Positions 55,330 to 64,000 of a stretch of 64,000 bases of DNA are shown here, piece by piece. Position numbers and translations under genes: made by a program. This stretch comes from Peronospora farinosa (taxonomy: Eukaryota; Oomycota; Peronosporomycetes; Peronosporales; Peronosporaceae): assembly GCA_947646735.1 (NCBI GenBank), contig CANTFK010000992.1, positions 124,001-188,000 on the forward strand, given 5' to 3'. Position 1 is the first letter of the stretch. The number at the start of each line of letters is the position of its first letter. The notes beneath the pieces were generated by a model. It saw only the letters and a list, made by a program, of their open reading frames with translations, had not been told where the DNA came from and searched no databases.

Positions 55330-57020
55330 ATGCCATCTTGTCGACGATTATCTGCTGCGTCCTCTTTGCCACATATTTCTCCGTCGTTTCCTTTTCAATC
55401 CTCACCTCATTTTCTTTATTATCAAGTCTTTCGCCTTCTCGTTGTATTCTATCTGCTACTTTTACTCGAGAATTGGTGGCAATCTGGTTTCGAGGAGCTT
55501 GAAAATGAACACGAGCTCGAATTTTATCCGCTTGAGTTGCTGCAAGACGTGCACGAGATCGCGGACAGTGAGCACCTGCACCTCGCAATGTTGCACGAAG
55601 GCTGCATGAACCACCGTGACAGTGTCATCACGTCGGACTTTGGTCGTAATGGAGATGAGATTGGCACCCGTGGTCGATTCCAACAGGACGATGAAAATTT
55701 GAGAGAAAAGCTTGAAAAATGTCCCGACGTGGAAGTTTTCTTGCCCTCACACATACGAGGAGATGGGTATTGTGAAGATGCAATGGGTTATGTCAAATGT
55801 AAGTTTCTAAGAGAGAGAGAGAGAGAGACTCCATGTTTTGATGGCTAGACGTGTTACAATTGTGTATTGTTGTTGTTGTTGTTTGATCAGATTTACAAGG
55901 ACGAGCATTACCTCAATGGGTTTTGGAGATCAAGTTTCTCGACAAGAAGACGAGCAAAACATTGACGTACCATGATTTGTGTCCCAAGACCCCACTGATC
56001 TTTATGAACCACTTTTGGAACGAAATGCCGAATCAACCATCATGGCCAGAGACAAAACCTGTCTATCTGATGCCAAACGTCGAGATGTACGAACTTAAAG
56101 CAGAACATTATTGGCGTGTAGACGTCGTGCTGTGCAAGACGGCAATCTGTGCGAGACGAGTGAGGATGTGGTACCAGCAGGAAGGCAACCCGAGACATAC
56201 CAAAGTGATGTATACGAGACACACGACGTCGGATGCGGCGCTGTACGCCAAGCACCAACTTGGAGTAAACGATGAGGTGTCTGCCAAGAACTTTTCAGAC
56301 GTGCACTTTGTTCACACGGCTGGGAAAAGGTTGGTTGTTGGTTGTTTATAAGTTTCTCATTGCTGAGATTGACTTGATCTCTTTTTGTGGTGTGCTCGCA
56401 GCGTGTTCAAAGGAACGAACGCAGTGTTGGACTGCTGGTTATCCCGTCCAGATTTTCCACCGTTGGACATCTTTGTGGATCAAGAGAGCTACGACAAGCT
56501 CATGAGGAAGATTGATGTCGAGCAGATTCGAGCTCATCCAGCGCTGAAAAAGATAACGCTGCACACTGGACGTGTGCCTGGAAGTATATTTGGTAGAATG
56601 ATGATTGAGACTGCATTTTTACTGTGCACGAGCGTGCTGGAAGGTTATGGCCACTACATCAACCAAGCGCGTGCGAATGCAGCGCTGATTGTGACTACAG
56701 ATGCGCCGCCAATGAACGAGTTGTTGTCACGGGAGTCGGCGATCCTTGTCCCGCATCCAAGCACGGACGTTGAAAAGCAGCTGCTTGGTGGTACTTTCAA
56801 CGGTGAGCACGGCCTACGAGGTGTCAAGGGCATGGCCACTTACGTGAAGGGCGACGAGATTTGCAACGCTGTCGAGCACATTCTAGAAATGACACCGGAA
56901 GAGCGCCAAGCGATGGGAAAGCGTGCAAGGAAGCAGTATGTGCTGGATACACAATTCTTTGCTGTTCGGATGCAAGAATTGCGGGAACTGGCCCGGGCAG
57001 ACGGGGTATCGTGGTATTGA
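55330..57020 (+). CDS. Type II membrane glycosyltransferase-like protein
   Basis: Three exons (55330-55798, 55891-56329, 56402-57020) close to 508 residues. The N-terminal basic segment and hydrophobic helix (FLYYQVFRLLVVFYLLLLLE) form a Golgi-type signal anchor. The middle contains VYLMPNVEMYEL and ADVV-like sequence WRVDVVLCKTAICARRV. The C-terminal half resembles the GT-B donor-binding domain: VFKGTNAVLDCWL, then ITLHTGRVPG, SVLEGYGHYINQARANAALIVTT and PPMNEL, where the acidic E-G-Y-G-H and the following loop recall the EX7E region of GT4 enzymes. Donor and acceptor are unknown. Intron 1 holds a GA microsatellite (55811-55828) and a TTG repeat. The gene sits inside the M96-like cluster but is unrelated to it. 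Confidence 0.6.
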
Positions 57021-57228
57021 CGTAAGTCGAGGAATAATGAACTTATCCTGAACGATGTGGTATGGCGTGAGAACTTAGGCCACGTCCATGTAAACAATGA
57101 TACTGTCCACTCAATGACTGTGGTCGCAGTTCCGTGAGCAAATCGTCGGCTGGCTCTAGGATTATCACCATGGCGCTTTTGCGAGAGACGGCTGGTACAA
57201 CAAGCAGCCGGGAAGCTCACTCTCAAGG

Positions 57229-58662
57229 ATGGCAGACCGGACTGTAGCGATGATGGACACACCAATGTCTCCGCTCGATAGCGGTCCAAGCGATGACCTG
57301 CTCGCTGTGCTGGACGAGATACTAGACTTTACGCCGAAAGAAGCTGCGTCGACAGACTCACTAGCGCAACAGGCGCTGGAAGCCAGCTATATCGCAGATG
57401 CGTTTGAGTTCCCAGAAGTGCCCAACCCGTACGAACAGCAGCCAGTAGAGGAACCAAAGCCTGCATTGCTGGAGGCAAAGGTGGAGCAAACTGCCACCTT
57501 CGTGCCTATTGTCACCAAACAACCTGCTCAACGTCAAAAACAACAACACCAGAGTGCTCAACGAAAGAAGGATGTTTGCACGATGACGTGTCCGACACCG
57601 AAGCGACGCCGCAAGCGCCCTAAAGACGAACTCGACTACCTTCGCGCGAAGGTGGCGGGTTTGGAGGAGGAACTGGCATGTCTTAATCGATCAACAGGAA
57701 GGTTTTCCTCGATAAGTGATATTGAAAAAGAGATGTTTGCACGTTGGAAACTAATCGCTGAACGCCAAAAAGAGGAAGCAAACAGAACTATTGTCGAGAA
57801 CATGAAGCTACGAACCATGCTGAAAGCCCAATTTGAGATCGCCAAACGTCGTCAAATGATGATGGCTGAGTATCACCAACAGACGATGCCACAATCTTTG
57901 CCGTGGAACTTCATCAAGACGGAGTTTAATTTTTTTGATGTTGAAGACGTTGACGGCCCGCGCGTCCCAAGCATATCGGACGAGACGATTTTCGCACAGT
58001 TGAATGGGAGCCTTGAGGCGCAGTACGCTCAAGTCAGCTCAGTGCTTCAAGCAAATGGGATTGCAGATGTGAACCGCGAATTGTTGGGCAAGATTCACCT
58101 CAAGCAAAACATGAATGGTATCTCGTTTGGAATTCACGAAGTTCGTCTAGTGCCGTTTGCAATGCAGTCAGTGGAGCGCATCATGTGGTCCTTAGTGGGT
58201 GACAAAATTAGCGAGGTGCCCGGTCGCACCCAAATCATCAACAATAACCATCAAAACTTCAAGATCGGCAATACACTTGAATTCCCCAAGTCTCAGCACA
58301 CGAAAACGTCGTCCCGGTTTGCAATGCGTCGGTACTTTGAAGGCAACCGCATAATTTTTGTCTGGAGTGCCTGTGTGGAGATCGCGGGCTCAGTGTTCGT
58401 CCGCCTTCGTGAAAAAGGATGCGTAACGATATCGTCATTTAATCTTACTGGAAGCGAGTTATCGAGATGTGAGGGCTCCATTTTGCGTTGCGTGATTGAT
58501 GTGGAACCGGAGACTGTGAAGTTTAGCACTGGAGCAGACCCTAAGAAAAACATCAAAGAAATGACTGACCTCGTGCTCGCAGCGTATAACCGCAGGTTCG
58601 ATACCTTCAACCAATTGATGGAATCACTTCTTCTTCAAGATCTCAGGGCTTCGTCAGCATAA
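57229..58662 (+). CDS. M96-like family protein, copy 2
   Basis: Single exon, 477 residues. The acidic, proline-containing N-terminus includes LLAVLDEILDFTPKE. A Gln-rich stretch (QRQKQQHQSAQRKKD) precedes the basic region PKRRRKRPKDELDYLRAKVA (about 125-144), which runs into a coiled coil (WKLIAERQKEEANRTIVEN). The C-terminal START-like domain has MNGISFGIHEVRLVPF, RIIFVWSACVEIAGSVFVRL and a closing helix MTDLVLAAYNRRFDTFNQL. It aligns with copy 1 over its whole length (RPKDEL.YLRAKV, GISF..HE.RL.PF, ..FVW...V.I.GS...RL.EKG). ATG at 57229 is used; a second in-frame Met lies seven codons on. Likely a nuclear DNA-binding protein with a ligand-binding-like C-terminal domain; function inferred. 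Confidence 0.72.
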   Translation: MADRTVAMMDTPMSPLDSGPSDDLLAVLDEILDFTPKEAASTDSLAQQALEASYIADAFEFPEVPNPYEQQPVEEPKPALLEAKVEQTATFVPIVTKQPAQRQKQQHQSAQRKKDVCTMTCPTPKRRRKRPKDELDYLRAKVAGLEEELACLNRSTGRFSSISDIEKEMFARWKLIAERQKEEANRTIVENMKLRTMLKAQFEIAKRRQMMMAEYHQQTMPQSLPWNFIKTEFNFFDVEDVDGPRVPSISDETIFAQLNGSLEAQYAQVSSVLQANGIADVNRELLGKIHLKQNMNGISFGIHEVRLVPFAMQSVERIMWSLVGDKISEVPGRTQIINNNHQNFKIGNTLEFPKSQHTKTSSRFAMRRYFEGNRIIFVWSACVEIAGSVFVRLREKGCVTISSFNLTGSELSRCEGSILRCVIDVEPETVKFSTGADPKKNIKEMTDLVLAAYNRRFDTFNQLMESLLLQDLRASSA

Positions 58663-58964
58663 TGCGATTCTCATGAACCGCGAACGCAAAGTATTTGTAC
58701 TTGTATTCGTGTCTACTGTGACATCAAACGCTTCCTATGCTTTGTTTCGGGGTGAAATACATTCCTACCCATTTGTTGCAGTGTAAACATCACACTGTGT
58801 GTGTGCGTCTTGCTTGCACTACGGTGCTCTAGGAGGATCACAGTCATGACTGGCAGCTTCCGTACAAACAAAAGTGCTATGAAAGTAAACTTGATGGAAT
58901 GCTTGATTCCATCGATAGCTTAATGAGGCTAGCTGCTATCCAATATGTAAACTAAAGGCTTATG
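58663..58964. other. Intergenic region in M96-like cluster
   Basis: This is 3' flank of copy 2, with a short GT run (about 58797-58806) and the inverted sequence GATGGAATGC/TTGATTCCATCG near 58893-58916. Nothing else was seen. Confidence 0.4.
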
Positions 58965-59300
58965 TCCATCGCAAGTCAGCAACACGAACTCATCGAAAGC
59001 TGCGGCACTGCTAGGCCAGACAGTTTAAAGTGCTTTGGCCACATGAAATTGGCTGCTTACCATCTTGTACGTGGTCGTCTCGCAATTCTTCTCCATTCGT
59101 CAACATTTTCGAACGTGAACCGGCATGGTTCATGTTTGCAAAAAGTCTTTCAAGTTTGGCAATTTGAGACCGCAAGTACTTGAGTTCATTGGTCGGCCGC
59201 TTGCGCTAAGGTGTCTTGCAGTGGTGTATGGGAAGTAACCTCTGCTCTGTCGTGACTTCTGTTTGGTGGTAAGCTACTTAGATAGGGAAGACTTGATGAG
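58965..59300 (-). pseudogene. Inverted, internally deleted copy of the M96-like gene at 60435
   Basis: The minus-strand sequence of this stretch closely matches the plus-strand gene at 60630-61020. CGGCCGACCAATGAACTCAA (about 59200-59181 on minus) equals the sequence at 60671 onward, and the match continues through the basic-region and leucine segment to GAGACGACCACGTACAAG. It then jumps over about 75 bases to ATGGTAAGCAGCCAATTTCA, skips again to CAGTGCCGCAGC, and fades. No frame is kept, so it is a non-functional fragment in inverted orientation, 1.2 kb from its source. Confidence 0.8.
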
Positions 59301-60434
59301 ACTGAAGGGGCCCGAGTGAAGTAAGTATATCCATTCGTGGGCCCCCAAGTCCCTCCAAACACAACTGATGTGATGTGGTAAGACGATGTGAACTTAGCAG
59401 GCCCCTACTCTCGTAATTCTTCGTGGCCAAACTCCTCAAATATTCATCGATGTGAGTCGATATGAGTCAGGTGTAGATGGTGGGTTTTACTATGTTGAGC
59501 AATTGCAGCGCTTTGCAGTTTTCGAGTCGCCCCGCATGTTCTGGGGCCATACTGCATCTCTTTCTACGCTTTGGATGGTGATAGCCGAGTTTTGACGAAC
59601 GCTCTACGTGCAGTCAGCTCGTGTGTTTATTGTAACTCGGTGCTCGCGTGATCCTATCCTCATCTCGGTTGTGAGACGACAGAATGTGAACCGTGATGAC
59701 ACCGACATCAAGACCAAGTTTCCAGCTCCCAGCAAACACAATGAGGCTCCATGCTCAGCTCTTTGCCACCTAATTGTTGGCAACTGGTCCCCTGTAGGAA
59801 CAGTAACCAAAGCTTTTGTCTCTCAACCCAGTTCAATGAAGTGGCGATCGACCACTTGGACAATCCCCAAAAAGTAGCGAACACTCAACAACCTAAAGAA
59901 CCGAAGCGTACAGGATTGGATTCCAATCGTCCGTCGCCAAGATAGACCGTATAGCCTGTCGTGTTTGTCCTACCTCAATAAATCGAGCAATGTTCAAATG
60001 CGCTGGTAGAAGCTGAATCTTGCTGACTATGTTTTGCTAGATCAAGGAAGTGGTGGGTCATGTACAAAGTTGTTTACCACGGTTCACTACTCGAATGCTC
60101 TAGTCCTGCCTCATATCTGAGCTCTTTGTCCATACGGACGACTCTAGAAAGAGCTCTTTAGAATTCGTCTGCGTCACGTAGAGCAACTAATCGCAATATG
60201 TTTTCTTGCTCGGCAAAGACGCGTTGCTTGTGTTGCTCGCGACATGCAGATGTTCCGTGTCGAATGTTAAGCTCATGCTACTAATCATGATACTGTTAGA
60301 CCAACGAAAGCCAAGCCTTTCCCAATGCTCAGCTGCCTTGTATGTAAAAGAACACTCGCCTCAGCAGGTCCTACTCATAGAAAAGCTGACGAAAACGAAA
60401 ATTGGCTGTTCATTTGAAAACTTACCGCTTCGAG
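59301..60434. other. Gene-free stretch between decayed and intact M96-like copies
   Basis: This 1.1 kb holds only short unsupported frames. Sequence just before 60435 (TTCATTTGAAAACTTACCGC) resembles that before the truncated copy at 62570, so the duplicated unit includes some 5' flank. Confidence 0.4.
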
Positions 60435-61658
60435 ATGCCTACCAGTACCCTCTTCTCACCATTGAGCTTCACAAACCAACCACTACATGATGATTCGAAC
60501 ATCATGCGCTCATCAAAACACGCTTCACCTGTGACATCAGTTGGATCAAGTGAGTGCAATTTGTTGGGTCTGTTTGGGTCTCCTGCATCGAGTTACTCGA
60601 TTAATGACAAGTCTGATCGAGGTGGTCACCCGTTTCCATATACCCGCTCCAAGACACGCTGGCGCAAACGGCCGACCAATGAACTCAAGTACTTGCGGTC
60701 TCAAATTGCCAAACTTGAACGACTTCTTGCAAACTTGAACCATGCCGGTTCACGTTCGAAAATGTTGACGAATGGAGAAGAGTTTCGAGACGACCACGTA
60801 CAAGCCCTCCACAAGCTTCGTACAGAATGTCGCGAAAAGAAAGTGGAGGATGCATTGGCAGAGAATCGAAAACTCAAAGCAATGGTAAGCAGCCAATTTC
60901 ATGTGGCCAAAGCACTTCAAACTGCGCTCGACGAGAGCATGCGACTGCGAGCTCGTAAAGTGTGCTGGCCGACCAGTGCCGCAGCCTCCGATGAGCTCGT
61001 GTTTGCCTTATTAGACGAAGAAAAGGAGCTACAGTACGCTGCTACCGACAAGGTCATGGACGAAAGCGGGATCTCCCGGATTTACCACCCGTATATCTCA
61101 GAACTGGTATTCCAGAACGACAAAAATGGAGTCTCCTTTCAGCATAACGACGTTCGCGTGATTCCGTTCCCTGTGGCAGATGTCGTGCGAGCTCTACGTC
61201 ACAGTCTAAGGCATGGATCGAGAGTTGGGCCGTCGCAGCACTGTCGCAAATTCCTCATGCACGACAGTTATTCCCAGGCTGTCACGGTAGACAATATAAA
61301 TGTTCCTGGTACACATCAAGCGGAAGTCAAGAGCAGGCATTTGCTATGGTCTGTCATCGAACCTGATCGAACTGTCATCGCTTGGTCAAGTTTCAATGAA
61401 TACCAAGGTCGAAGCCACGTTCGCTTACTCAAGAGATTGTGGTTCTCGGTTGAGCCGATCAAACTTCAGACCAATTCAGGAACCATGCAAGGTTCTATTC
61501 TTCGGACCATCGTTCGTTTTACACCGGTTGATCCTGAAGTTAACCTCAAGCATATCGCAGACATGTCGGACGTCATCATTTGCGCCTATAAACGCGATTC
61601 CGTTCGCGTTGTTCTAGCAGTGAGAGATCAATTGGCAGCGTTAGTCGCAAAGGGTTGA
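60435..61658 (+). CDS. M96-like family protein, copy 3
   Basis: Single exon, 407 residues. The start at 60435 (MPTSTLFSPLSFTNQ) is chosen because the sister copy at 62570 begins at the same place (MSTLHQSS); ATG 60504 is an alternative. The N-terminus is shorter than copies 1 and 2. HPFPYTRSKTRWRKRPTNEL is the basic region, followed by KYLRSQIAKLERLLANL and a helix with CREKKVEDALAENRKLKAM. The START-like C-terminus has KNGVSFQHNDVRVIPF, RTVIAWSSFNEYQGRSHVRL and MSDVIICAYKRDSVRV. It belongs to a subfamily with the copy at 62570 (shared FPYTR.KTRWRKRP), distinct from the RRRKRPKDEL subfamily of copies 1 and 2. An inverted fragment of this gene lies at 58965-59300. Confidence 0.72.
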   Translation: MPTSTLFSPLSFTNQPLHDDSNIMRSSKHASPVTSVGSSECNLLGLFGSPASSYSINDKSDRGGHPFPYTRSKTRWRKRPTNELKYLRSQIAKLERLLANLNHAGSRSKMLTNGEEFRDDHVQALHKLRTECREKKVEDALAENRKLKAMVSSQFHVAKALQTALDESMRLRARKVCWPTSAAASDELVFALLDEEKELQYAATDKVMDESGISRIYHPYISELVFQNDKNGVSFQHNDVRVIPFPVADVVRALRHSLRHGSRVGPSQHCRKFLMHDSYSQAVTVDNINVPGTHQAEVKSRHLLWSVIEPDRTVIAWSSFNEYQGRSHVRLLKRLWFSVEPIKLQTNSGTMQGSILRTIVRFTPVDPEVNLKHIADMSDVIICAYKRDSVRVVLAVRDQLAALVAKG

Positions 61659-62569
61659 AATCGTGTAGTGTCTATGAACGTTCAAGTTTATCAGCATCAG
61701 TATCGATCTGGTAACACACTAGCACATGCATTAACACTGTGCCTTAAGTAATTGCACGTTGTTCACGATCTATACGTTGAAGGGATCGCTGATTACATAT
61801 CCACAGTGCCGTATCACACGCAGCTCTATATCGCGCGATAAACAGCAGGCATCGTAAGCTGTAACAATCGATCTTATATATGGCAAAACCGGCATGGTTC
61901 ATCAGTTGGATGCCATTCAGCATCCGATTTCACCACGTACTCTTGGTCTGTAAGTTGATCAAGCAAGCTAAGAACCTACCAGCATATGAGCAGTAGCAGG
62001 GCTAAGCTCACAGTACAGATGACTAGTCTGACCACATGACACATATAATATATGCTAACTCACAAAGACTTCTCATCTCTACATTGGTGACATCTTTACT
62101 CTTGGGCCATCCAAGCTAGACCGCACAATCTAGAGTTTTTCATGTGTGTTACCAACTCAGAACGCACTGTCAGGGTATTTCGACGACTCGAAGGTTGATC
62201 TACAAAAGGCTAAAGATGGCAACCTGTCCTTGTCAATACATACGAATGCAATAGACACTCAATGTCTCGAGCATTGGGGTGTCTAGCTGGAATAAAAAGC
62301 TCGTACTGTTGATCAGTTAAACGCGCGAGACTCGATCATTAGTCTTGCCATGTGTGCTTCCTGGCAGTTGCTCTATTTATTTTTGAGTTCATGACCAAGA
62401 CGTAAGGGTTCCTTCAGATGGTCGACGACACATGGTGCAAATTTCTGCTATCTTGATAACCCCACCGACGTTCCTGATGACAATTGATTACTATGTCAGT
62501 GCTCGTTTTCGTTGTTGAACTTGTGCATGCAATGGTATACCAGCTCATTCTGAAAGTTATCGCGTCGAG
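61659..62569. other. Gene-free stretch in M96-like cluster
   Basis: This 0.9 kb has no supported gene. A 15-base piece, ACCGGCATGGTTCAT (61890-61904), also occurs in the pseudogene at about 59122-59136, hinting at a further decayed fragment. Confidence 0.35.
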
Positions 62570-63166
62570 ATGTCTACCCTGCATCAATCCTCTATCCAGC
62601 CGAATGGACAACCAGTCTCGAAAGATTTCTTGGTGTCCAATTGCTCGCCAACTTTTTCCTCAGCTACCGACTCCGATGAATCCAGTGAGAGCAAAGGTGA
62701 ACGTTTGCTGAGCCTATTCGAACAGCCTGAACCTAGCCACCCAAAGATAAAAGTCCGATTCGAGAGAGGAAGTCGTTCATTTCCATACACTCGGTGCAAG
62801 ACTCGATGGCGAAAACGTCCTCAAGACGAGATCAAGTATCTACGTGCTCACACGGCTGAGCTGGAGAACCTGAAGAATGCATTGAGCAATCCAGACACGA
62901 CACCCAACCAGCTCGAAGAGATTGGTAGAGATCGTAACATACTTCGCGACGACTGCTGCAACCAAAAGCTAGATGCCGCGTTGATAGAAAACCGAAAGCT
63001 ACGTACGATGGTTGCGGGTTGTTACCAAGTAGCAAAAAAACTTCAAGATGCAATTGATGGACACGCGAGGATGAAAGCACGAGAAGTATACTATCCTACC
63101 AATGCAGCAGCGCCAAACGAGTTAATCGTCGCCTTGTTGGATGAAGCTACAAAGCTGTACTGCTGA
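62570..63166 (+). CDS. M96-like family protein, copy 4, truncated after the coiled coil
   Basis: Open frame of 198 residues from ATG 62570 ending at 63166. It matches copy 3 through the whole N-terminus: SFPYTRCKTRWRKRPQDEIK, then IENRKLRTMVAGCYQVAKKL, then YYPTNAAAPNELIVALLDEA. It stops at KLYC where copy 3 continues LQYAATDKVMDESG. The next 290 bases show no START-like domain. It therefore keeps the basic region and leucine-type helix but lacks the C-terminal domain. It may be a pseudogene or a functional short form able to dimerise with the full-length relatives; the lack of other stops in 198 codons means truncation was recent or selection persists. Confidence 0.6.
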   Translation: MSTLHQSSIQPNGQPVSKDFLVSNCSPTFSSATDSDESSESKGERLLSLFEQPEPSHPKIKVRFERGSRSFPYTRCKTRWRKRPQDEIKYLRAHTAELENLKNALSNPDTTPNQLEEIGRDRNILRDDCCNQKLDAALIENRKLRTMVAGCYQVAKKLQDAIDGHARMKAREVYYPTNAAAPNELIVALLDEATKLYC

Positions 63167-63455
63167 AATAGCATGTATGCCGCTAAAGTTTGCGGCACAA
63201 GACACCGAGCCGAAAGTCATTGTAATCTCAACACGAATTGGACTCTGGTTAGCGATATGTCGATTGGTGCCTGCAAAATCGAAGTTGGCAACGGTTTAAG
63301 AGAGTAAAGTAAAGACATGGAGATACACGCCAACGAGTTCGAGCTGCTGTGTCTGTGTACTATGCAATGGAAGGAGCTTTCATGTCAATGAGTGTGTGAG
63401 CTCACGTTTATTCCGTTCAAAATGATCCGATACTTGCACTTCTGTGGCTAGTTCA

Positions 63456-64000
63456 TTAGTGCACCAGTGCTGCTGGAATTCGCGTGATGGAAGAACGAGC
63501 CCAGCTCGTCAAGTAGATGTGATCTCCGGAACGAGTAGCACCAGATATGAGCGGTGTCTGCCCCTGTGAGGCTTCATAGACGTGACGGATAGCACCCGTA
63601 TCCAAGTCTAGCGAAGCGAACACTCCAAGACGGTAGACAAAGATCACTGTCATCCACGTCGGTAATAGCGATAGAAGTTTGCGCATCTTAACACTCTGCT
63701 TCATGTAAGTGAGGATGCCTCCATCGTTGCGGGACACCATTCCCACTAGTAACACTTCCGTCCCATTCGGACCCACCTTTGCGATCGAAATATTGTCTGG
63801 CTCACCAGGCAAGAAAGCAAAGTCCTTAATCTTTTTCGTCTTCAAGTCAAAACGCACGATCTTGTTCTGGAACATGAGGGTGATCAATAGACCAGAGACA
63901 TCTTTATCGAACGTCAAACCGTTTGGGAATCCCAGCTCACTTGCCTCTACATCCACAGTCCCTTTGCTAGGGTCGAAATGCAACAAATAACCCGTCGGCA
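63456..64000 (-). CDS. Strictosidine-synthase-like/APMAP beta-propeller protein (5' part beyond window)
   Basis: C-terminal 181 codons of a gene that enters from the right edge; the frame stays open to base 64000 (TGYLLHFDPSKGTVDV). The pattern matches the strictosidine-synthase-like/APMAP six-bladed propeller: LGFPNGLTFD, MFQNKIVRFDLKT, FLPGEPDNISIAKVG (family GYPDNI) and GAIRHVYEASQGQ. The end, DHIYLTSWARSSITRIP, is the usual last blade (LYLGS....I.R). It has a hydrophobic insertion LLPTWMTVIFVYRLGVF that copies the helix between blades in APMAP. Plant strictosidine synthase itself differs in its catalytic Glu; relatives are usually esterase-like or of unknown role. Confidence 0.8.
   Translation of the reverse strand, partial: PTGYLLHFDPSKGTVDVEASELGFPNGLTFDKDVSGLLITLMFQNKIVRFDLKTKKIKDFAFLPGEPDNISIAKVGPNGTEVLLVGMVSRNDGGILTYMKQSVKMRKLLSLLPTWMTVIFVYRLGVFASLDLDTGAIRHVYEASQGQTPLISGATRSGDHIYLTSWARSSITRIPAALVH

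Noticed and set aside
53486..64000. Transposon origin of the rearranged M96-like cluster
   Set aside because: I found no transposase, reverse transcriptase, terminal repeats or target-site duplications; unequal and inverted duplication explains the pattern.

Overview
The window is nuclear DNA of an oomycete (stramenopile), most likely a Phytophthora or downy-mildew type genome. The evidence is: eukaryotic genes at about one per 2 kb; short GT-AG introns, mostly 50-95 nt; CCAAT-type boxes just upstream of many starts; eukaryotic housekeeping genes (EF-1alpha, ribosomal protein eS24, PP2A catalytic subunit, p24, tafazzin, mitochondrial GPD2); and a tandem family of bZIP-like proteins resembling the oomycete 'M96 mating-specific' family. 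Gene models were spliced by hand from the sequence. All spliced models given without a caveat close in frame.

Layout. 1-6.4 kb: the 3' part of a tandem-GILT membrane thiol reductase, then two divergent paralogous GOST/lung-7TM membrane proteins. 6.8-10.6 kb: ribosomal protein eS24 and an ABCF1-type ATPase broken by one frame change. 10.9-20.5 kb: an unresolved small gene, a dual-specificity phosphatase, a large Arb2-C2-FYVE-AGC kinase fusion, a PLP-dependent desulfhydrase/deaminase-like enzyme, a NELF-A-like Q-rich protein behind a cluster of ACCGGT palindromes, and a seven-exon ABHD11-like hydrolase. 20.5-23.2 kb: degenerate DNA. 23.2-33.0 kb: a TMEM16/anoctamin-like protein, a two-CH-domain calponin/transgelin-like protein, a SIRT4-like sirtuin, CCDC124, a PH-domain protein and a seven-exon p24 cargo receptor. 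34.3-45.2 kb: an expanded WASHC3/CCDC53 with a frame break, a mitochondrial acyl-CoA dehydrogenase, a membrane pyrophosphatase, EF-1alpha and FAD-glycerol-3-phosphate dehydrogenase. 46.1-51.8 kb: tafazzin-like acyltransferase, PP2A catalytic subunit and a CCDC57-like coiled-coil protein. 52-63.2 kb: three long M96-like bZIP/coiled-coil genes, one truncated copy and two decayed copies (one inverted), with a glycosyltransferase between them. 63.4-64 kb: the 3' end of a strictosidine-synthase-like/APMAP protein running off the window.

The genes do not form one pathway; this is ordinary gene-dense euchromatin. Recurrent themes are membrane trafficking and lysosome/endosome biology (GILT, GOST, p24, WASHC3, FYVE kinase, PH protein, TMEM16), mitochondrial metabolism (ACAD, GPD2, tafazzin, ABHD11, sirtuin) and divergent gene pairs sharing short CCAAT-bearing promoters. 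The most unusual items are the Arb2-C2-FYVE-kinase fusion with an apparently dead Arb2 fold, the rearranging M96-like cluster, altered active-site-adjacent residues in the membrane pyrophosphatase, and the ACCGGT palindrome cluster. I saw no transposon, rRNA, tRNA, CRISPR array or RXLR-type effector.
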